Positions 58,359 to 64,000 of a DNA stretch of 64,000 bases are shown here, piece by piece. The notes under the pieces are model-generated. The model was not told where the DNA came from and did not search any database. It saw only the letters and a program-made list of their open reading frames with translations. Each line of letters begins with the position of its first letter. The first letter of the stretch is position 1. Source of the stretch: Jaltomata sinuosa (taxonomy: Eukaryota > Streptophyta > Magnoliopsida > Solanales > Solanaceae); NCBI GenBank assembly GCA_003996215.1, contig QJPP01004075.1, positions 62,001 through 126,000 of the forward strand, in the 5' to 3' direction. Both the position numbers and the translations under genes were made by a program.

Positions 58359-61135
58359 ATCATGACCAAAAATTGGGCCATGATGGCACCTACTATAACC
58401 TCCCAGTAGGCAAAGAAAAACCCAAGACGATTACCAAAAGTAGAGACTAATGCAAACACAATGGGAAGCAGAAATGAGATAAATGGGACACTTTGTATAG
58501 ATACATATATAACAGGTGCAAAATATACAATAAGGGACCTAAAGAAATAAAATAAAGATGATATATACAAGATACCATCCCCAGACCTTGTGTCACTGAT
58601 ATACGATCCCTTAAAAGTATGAGAGTAAGGCTATACAAAAGATACAACTATCTGGCAAATACAAAATATTGATAGTAGATACAAGATGGAAAGTAGTAAA
58701 TCTATGAACGTTAAGAGCTCACCATGATCCGAACAGTAATAGTCCATGAATGAGCGGGAGATCAACAAGAGTGACTTGTACTGGGCATTGTATCAAAAGA
58801 GATGCAGAAGTGTAGTATGAATACCAAAACATGGGGTACTCAATAGGCATCATAGGCCGGCCGAGCTCAGAAGAAATTAATTAATAGCATAAATGACATG
58901 AAAAAGAATAACAAGTCAGAAACTAACCTAGATATCTGAATATACAAGGAATAACGAGAAAATAGTACTAAAAATACACGTAATATAAGGATAACTGAGA
59001 TATGTCATGCCTATGAGATGGTGCAATATAGTATGAGATGGTACAATACAGTATATGGCCAATGCAGAAAAATAAAACCCAAAGTAATCTTATGGTCCAT
59101 TGGATCTCATCAACAAATGCAAAAAAGTAAAATCTGGAGTATTCTCACGGGTTGCCTGAGCTCATCAACAAATGTAGAAAAGCAAAACCCATAGTATTCT
59201 CACGAGCCGTCGAAGCTCATCAAATGCAGAAAAGTAAAACCCATAGTATTCTCATGGGCCACAAGAGCTCATCAATATATGCAGAAAGTAAACTGAGAAA
59301 CGGTCCAGGAGTGCCCCTCGGACTGAGTATAAATAGTAGTACAGTTTCACTTCTTAAAATAGAAAATTCATACTATTCCTCCCAAGTTAGAAATCAGTAG
59401 TAAAATAATACAATTCCTTTGGTAATTTGAGATCCATAGTAAGATGGTACAAATTCCTCTTTAAAGTTGAAAACCAGTATCAAGGGTGGTACGATCCTCT
59501 CTTTTAAACTGAAAACTAATATTTTCCTCCAAACCATTCCATAATCCATGTGTATGGATGTATGAATGTATGTGTGCCAATGCAAGTGTATATATATATA
59601 TGTGTGTGTACACGCCAAATAGGGTTAAACAACCCTCCATATCAAAATCACACTAACCTAGAATCTAGCCAGTCTGAAACCATGACCTCGGGCCCACAAT
59701 ATAAATGCATAAGGATAATACAGAAATAATACAATACAAAAGTAAATAAATCAATAACAACCAGCTCTACCACAAAATCCTACCCCAACCTATACTAAAG
59801 ATTTCTAAGTGAATCCTAATACTATAAAAAGCAACCTAAAACTAAGGCTCAAGAAGGAGTACTAGTCTAAAGTCCCCAAAATAGGCCATATATATAGAAT
59901 CTTATATAATCCTAACCCTACCTAGCAATTCCTCTAACAAACATGCAATCTATGTCGTATATCATCTACTTGAGCTAATTCTACAGAAATGGAAACTGTA
60001 ACCTACCTTGCGGCTGAACGGTAAACATGAACCATCACTCAGAAGCTTTTGGCTTCTGCAGAGCCTCAGGCCATTGTATCAAAAGAATTATCTACTCATC
60101 AACATATAACTAATGATACCCATATTGACATATTATAATTTGGAACAGAAATTGGGTCAAAAGTTGACCCTCAATGCTTGCTTATGAAAAGTAAAATAAA
60201 TGTCATACGATTCTTCCGTGTAGGTTCAAGAACCTATACCCAAAATTTGGGCAAAGACAAAACTCGTTCCAGGGTGGTTCAAATCAGCTCAGAATTCCCA
60301 TGATGATAAGAGATGAATTTCTAAGGAAACTGGAATACGAATCACAAATTAGACATGTAATCGATGCTATAAATAGCTAAAGACAAAGCGTGGAGGAGAA
60401 TTTACCTATAATCTTGAGAATTTGTCAACAAATGGTGAAAATCCCCTCAAATCGAGCTTTGAACTATGGAGATTGAACTTGCATGTAATGAAATTAAAGA
60501 AGGATTTGGTCTTTAAAAAAAATTGCCAAACTTTTGTTGTGGCGGCCAGAATCTATGTTGTGGTGGGAATGGCTTCATCATAGAGGCCAAAGGGTTTCTA
60601 TATCGGCCACATTCTCTCCATGGAGAGCTACCAAATACAAGCCACACTTCATACTCTGAATGAACCCTCGAAATTCATTTGGAGTTCTCTAAACTCAAAC
60701 CATATATGCTATCCAACTGGAAACGACATTACAAACACAATGGAATAAATGAAATTACCAATGGAGGTCATCTTGACGAGGTGTTAACCGAAATCAATAC
60801 TTTATCTAAAACTATAAACAATTTCCTAAATGCCCGAAATGAGTCTAAAAGCTTTGGGACCCAAACTAAAGGTCCCACTAGCCCAAAGTCCACAATTTGA
60901 AGCTAATGGTGTAGATGGAATTCTCATCCAATCCAATTAACTTAGAATGTTGACAAAAGTCAAATGTTTTAACTTAAAATCTCCAAAACAAGGAAAGCAT
61001 CCTAAAACTTGCCCGAACACCTAGGGAACCTCGCTACGCATCCCCGCAAGTTACAAGAGAAGAGTAGAATCTACAAGAAGGGTTAAAATGGTAAAAGTGC
61101 ACAAAAGCAAGGAAATGACCAGGAGGGTCATTACA
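58359..61135 (-). repeat. 5' LTR of C
   Basis: 2.78 kb from TATCATGACC to GGGTCATTACA. It shows the uninterrupted form of the site where B inserted (about 58498). An open frame at 60679-60900 has no family features. No gene. Confidence 0.82.
59062..59286 (-). repeat. 55-bp tandem repeat in the 5' LTR of C
   Basis: Four units with ACAAATGCA-type starts; same array as 49081-49310, one unit shortened. Confidence 0.8.
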
Positions 61136-61717
61136 CACATGCGAAAGAGTCCTTTCTTTCATTTCTTTCCTGAAAGGGAACTCTCTTGTCAAATACAATT
61201 TCTTTTCATTTTTGTATTTGCATTGTTCCATTTGCTATCTCTTATTGAGTCATTCATTGTCAAAACAAGCAACAAAATAACTTCAAGTTTTACTACCAGC
61301 TTTCCAATTAAAAAAAGGAAATTTTGGTCACTGGCCAGCATGTCAAAGTTGACATTATTAAAGGAGTGGTATGCATAATAATTTGTTGCAACATATGTGG
61401 GATTTGATGTTTTGAAATCAATTATATATGTCTTTAATAAGATAGACTACCAAAATAGATTTGTTAGGCTATAACCACAGTCTACTCAAGTTGCAATCAT
61501 GGTCGAACATGGCAATGCTAGAGCGACCATCTTCAAATGCAAGACCATAAATTGACAGCCATTTTTTAACTCATAATCTTTATTCTTTCTTTTGCTTATT
61601 GAAACAGGGCAAATCTTATTAACATAAAGGCAAATTCACGGACTCAAATTCAAAAATACGGTCATAATAAACCTTTGACCTTTCTCTTTTTCATGCATGA
61701 ATAAATTATTTCATTAT
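61136..61717. other. Unique AT-rich flank of element C
   Basis: No LTR, gag or pol feature and no convincing gene. The open frame at 61088-61378 begins inside the LTR and runs across its edge, so it is not a gene. CACAT at 61136-61140 is the probable right target duplication of C. Confidence 0.5.
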
Positions 61718-62360
61718 TCTCCCAGGATAAATACTTCCTAGTCTGAGATAATTATTTTTTATTTTCTCCTAGGATAAACACTTCCTAGTCTGACATAGTT
61801 ATTTTCATTTTTTCCTCAGATAAACACTTCCTAGTCTGATACTGACATCATTCATTTTCTCCAAGGATAAATGATTTCTAGTCTAAGACAGTTATTTTTT
61901 ATTTTCTCCTAGGATAAATGCTTCCTAGTCTAAGACAGTTATTTTTTATTTTCTCCTAGGATAAATGTTTTCTAGTCTGAGACAGTTATTTTTCATTTCT
62001 CATAGGATAAATAGTTCCTTGTTTGAGATAGTTATTTTTTATTTTCTCCTAGGATAAATACTTCCTAGTCTAAGATAGTTATTTTTAATTTTCTCCTAGG
62101 ATAAATACTTCCTAGTCTGAGAAAGTAATTTTTTATTTTCTACTAGGATAAATGCTTCCTAGTATGAGACAATTATTTTTCATTTTCTCCTAGGACAAAG
62201 ACTCTTGTCTGAGACAGTTATGTTTCATTTTCTTCTAGGTAAACACATCCTATCCTGATATAGTTATTTTTCATTTTCTCCTACGATAAACACTTCCTAG
62301 TCTAAGACAATTATTTTTATTTTCTCCTAGGATAAACATTTCCTAGTCTGAGACAGTCAT
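61718..62360. repeat. 47-bp minisatellite, about 14 copies
   Basis: The unit is CTCCTAGGATAAATACTTCC followed by TAGTCTGAGACAGTTATT and a T-rich tail. Most units are 45-49 bases, with one shorter and several point variants. Each holds the palindrome TCCTAGGA or a variant. The array stops exactly at the LTR edge TGTCACAACCC. Confidence 0.92.
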
Positions 62361-64000
62361 TGTCACAACCCAAAATAGGATCATGATGGTACCTAGTATA
62401 ACCCTCTAGTAGGTAAGCGAAGCCCCATAGCCATATATAGAAAGTAGCAAGCTAATGAATATTAAAGAAGCAAAAAAGGAATAACGGGCCACTACATATA
62501 CAAAAAAGATACAAACCATACAAAATAGGCCTACGGGAAATAGAAAAAGACAAAATATACGAGATAACCATCCCGGCCTCTGTGTCACCAGCATTAGAAC
62601 CACTAAGGAACAAGAGTAGAACTATATAATACGCAGTTGTCAATACAAAATATAGATTGTAAGTACAAGAGGGAAAATGAGTAAGTCACCGAACGCCAAG
62701 AGCTCACAACAAATCTAATCAATAGTAGCCCCCAAATAAGTAGAAATCAACGAGGGTGACTCGTACTAGACTCAACATCAGAAACATATGTAGAAATGCA
62801 TCATAAGTATAAGAATACCGGTAATCAGTAGGCATCATAGGTTGATTAAGCTTAGGATAACAAATATACGATATAAATTGGAAGAAAGTAACCTTGAACG
62901 CTGAAAAATCCCTACAATCTATAGCCTAATATAATAATGGTCATAATACATATGTAGTTATATATGTATATTTGTATGGAAGTGATGCTATGTAGGATGC
63001 AATGATATATGTGGCCAATGCAGAAAAAGAAAACCCAGAATTTATCCCTCACGCCACCCAAAAATCCCTCGAGCTCCTCAACAAATGCATAAAAGTAAAA
63101 ACCTAGAATTTGTCCCTCAGGGCACCCAAAATCATCTCTCAAGCTCATAAATAGAAAAGAAAATAGAGAAAAGGTCTGGAAACATTCCTCATACCAAGTA
63201 TAAAACCAAATCAGTGATAAAGGTGGTACAATCTCTCCTTTAAAATAGAAAATTTGTATTGTTCCTCAAATCCAATATTTTTCATGTGAATTATGTGTGA
63301 ATATGCAAATCCAGGCACAAATATACATATATATATATACATATATATATATATACATACTAAATAGGGTGAATAAAACCATATCATAGCCACAATCTGT
63401 CAAAAAACCCAATACCACACAAATCCCGAGCCATAGGCCCCACAAGTCTCAACAAACAAGGAGAAATATAGAAGTAAACATGGCATAATGTAAGATAAAA
63501 TCTTTATTCTATTCTACCATGAAATCCTACCCCAAACCTCAACTAAGGATTCATGGTCTACGCCTAATAATAAAAAAGCAACCTAAACTAAGGCTCAAGA
63601 AATAACACTATAACACTATTCAAAATACCCCAAAATAGGCCATTAAATTCAAAATTTGATATAAACCTAACCCCACCTAGAAATTACCCTAACCAACAGG
63701 CAATTTATACTATGTATCCTCTATTAAAGAAAAGGCTAAAGAAAGAAAGATTGTAACCTACCTCACAGCCAAACAACAGACACAAACTGTCACACAGAAG
63801 CCTTGTCCTGCTGTAAAGCCTCTGACTATTGTCACTATATCAAATATATGATCTACATGATAATACAAGAACAATGATATCCATATCGATAGTTTATAAT
63901 TTGGGATGAAAATTAGATAAAAAATCAACCCTCAAGGCCTATCAACGAATCTAGAATTTTCTTTCGCAATTATCTCACCCAAAGGATAAGGAACTTTTAC
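62361..64000 (-). repeat. C-like LTR, left edge, continues beyond the window
   Basis: Starts TGTCACAACCCAAAATAGG and follows the C LTR landmarks: CATCATAGG near 62833, a decayed 55-bp repeat at 63010-63170 and a TA microsatellite at 63319-63358. It is a diverged subfamily of C. No gene. Confidence 0.75.

Larger units (their letters stand above)
37056..61135 (-). mobile_element. Element C: chromovirus-like Ty3/gypsy, broken by nesting
   Basis: On the minus strand: 5' LTR (61135-58359), tRNA-Met primer site, gag, protease, reverse transcriptase/RNase H, integrase, then a 3' LTR with its first part missing. The 3' LTR is interrupted by element B and its duplicated junction, with the last 142 bases at 37056-37197. 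The flanks CATAT and CACAT support one insertion. The Del/Tekay-type assignment rests on the integrase tail (VFHVSML, DESHVLQW) and is from memory. Every coding segment carries lesions. Confidence 0.7.

Noticed and set aside
61088..61378. 96-codon plus-strand open frame beside the minisatellite
   Set aside because: It begins inside LTR C and crosses the LTR edge, so it was created by the insertion.

Overview
This 64 kb window is plant nuclear DNA made almost entirely of layered, decayed LTR retrotransposons. I see no intact host gene, no tRNA or rRNA gene and nothing bacterial. Methionine-initiator-tRNA and aspartate-tRNA primer-binding sites, Ty3/gypsy gag, protease, reverse transcriptase and integrase fragments, CA-ended LTRs and long LTRs with internal minisatellites all fit a large plant genome. 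The LTR families look solanaceous (pepper, tobacco or tomato relatives). That is recognition from memory, not a search result.

Layout, left to right. 1-5657: plus-strand gypsy debris ending in a mosaic LTR (X). 5689-7118: minus-strand gag-protease wreck. 7177-26902: three consecutive minus-strand LTRs of one architecture (E1, E2, E3; the first two about 4.3 kb) with only 0.5 and 0.18 kb of interior between them. E1 is split by element A (10655-20210), a complete insertion with a GGTAT target duplication. 26903-27627: another LTR fragment (F). 27628-32105: A', a truncated minus-strand relative of A. 32106-36993: gag start, primer site and 3.6 kb LTR of element D. 37056-61135: chromovirus-like element C on the minus strand. 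Its left LTR received element B (37198-48518, target duplication ATAGA); the B/C junction was then tandemly duplicated (about 46112-49955 and 49956-53625). The C pol, protease and gag lie at 53640-58151 and its other LTR at 58359-61135. 61136-61717: unique flank. 61718-62360: about 14 copies of a 47-bp repeat. 62361-64000: another C-like LTR running off the window.

The most interesting content is the A/A'/B group. A and B are non-autonomous LTR elements with an aspartate-tRNA primer site and a gag ORF (B also keeps a protease-like stretch). After a pyrimidine-rich leader and a candidate intron comes a second ORF resembling the 'putative plant transposon protein' (Transposase_32) family. I found no reverse transcriptase or integrase in either. 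A' keeps the 5' part of the same plan but is broken before ORF2. Small hairpins with AGG-containing loops punctuate these elements, and family-specific palindromic word arrays recur in the LTR, after gag and inside the candidate intron. The proteins that move them would have to come from a partner element elsewhere. All coding regions here carry stops or frameshifts.
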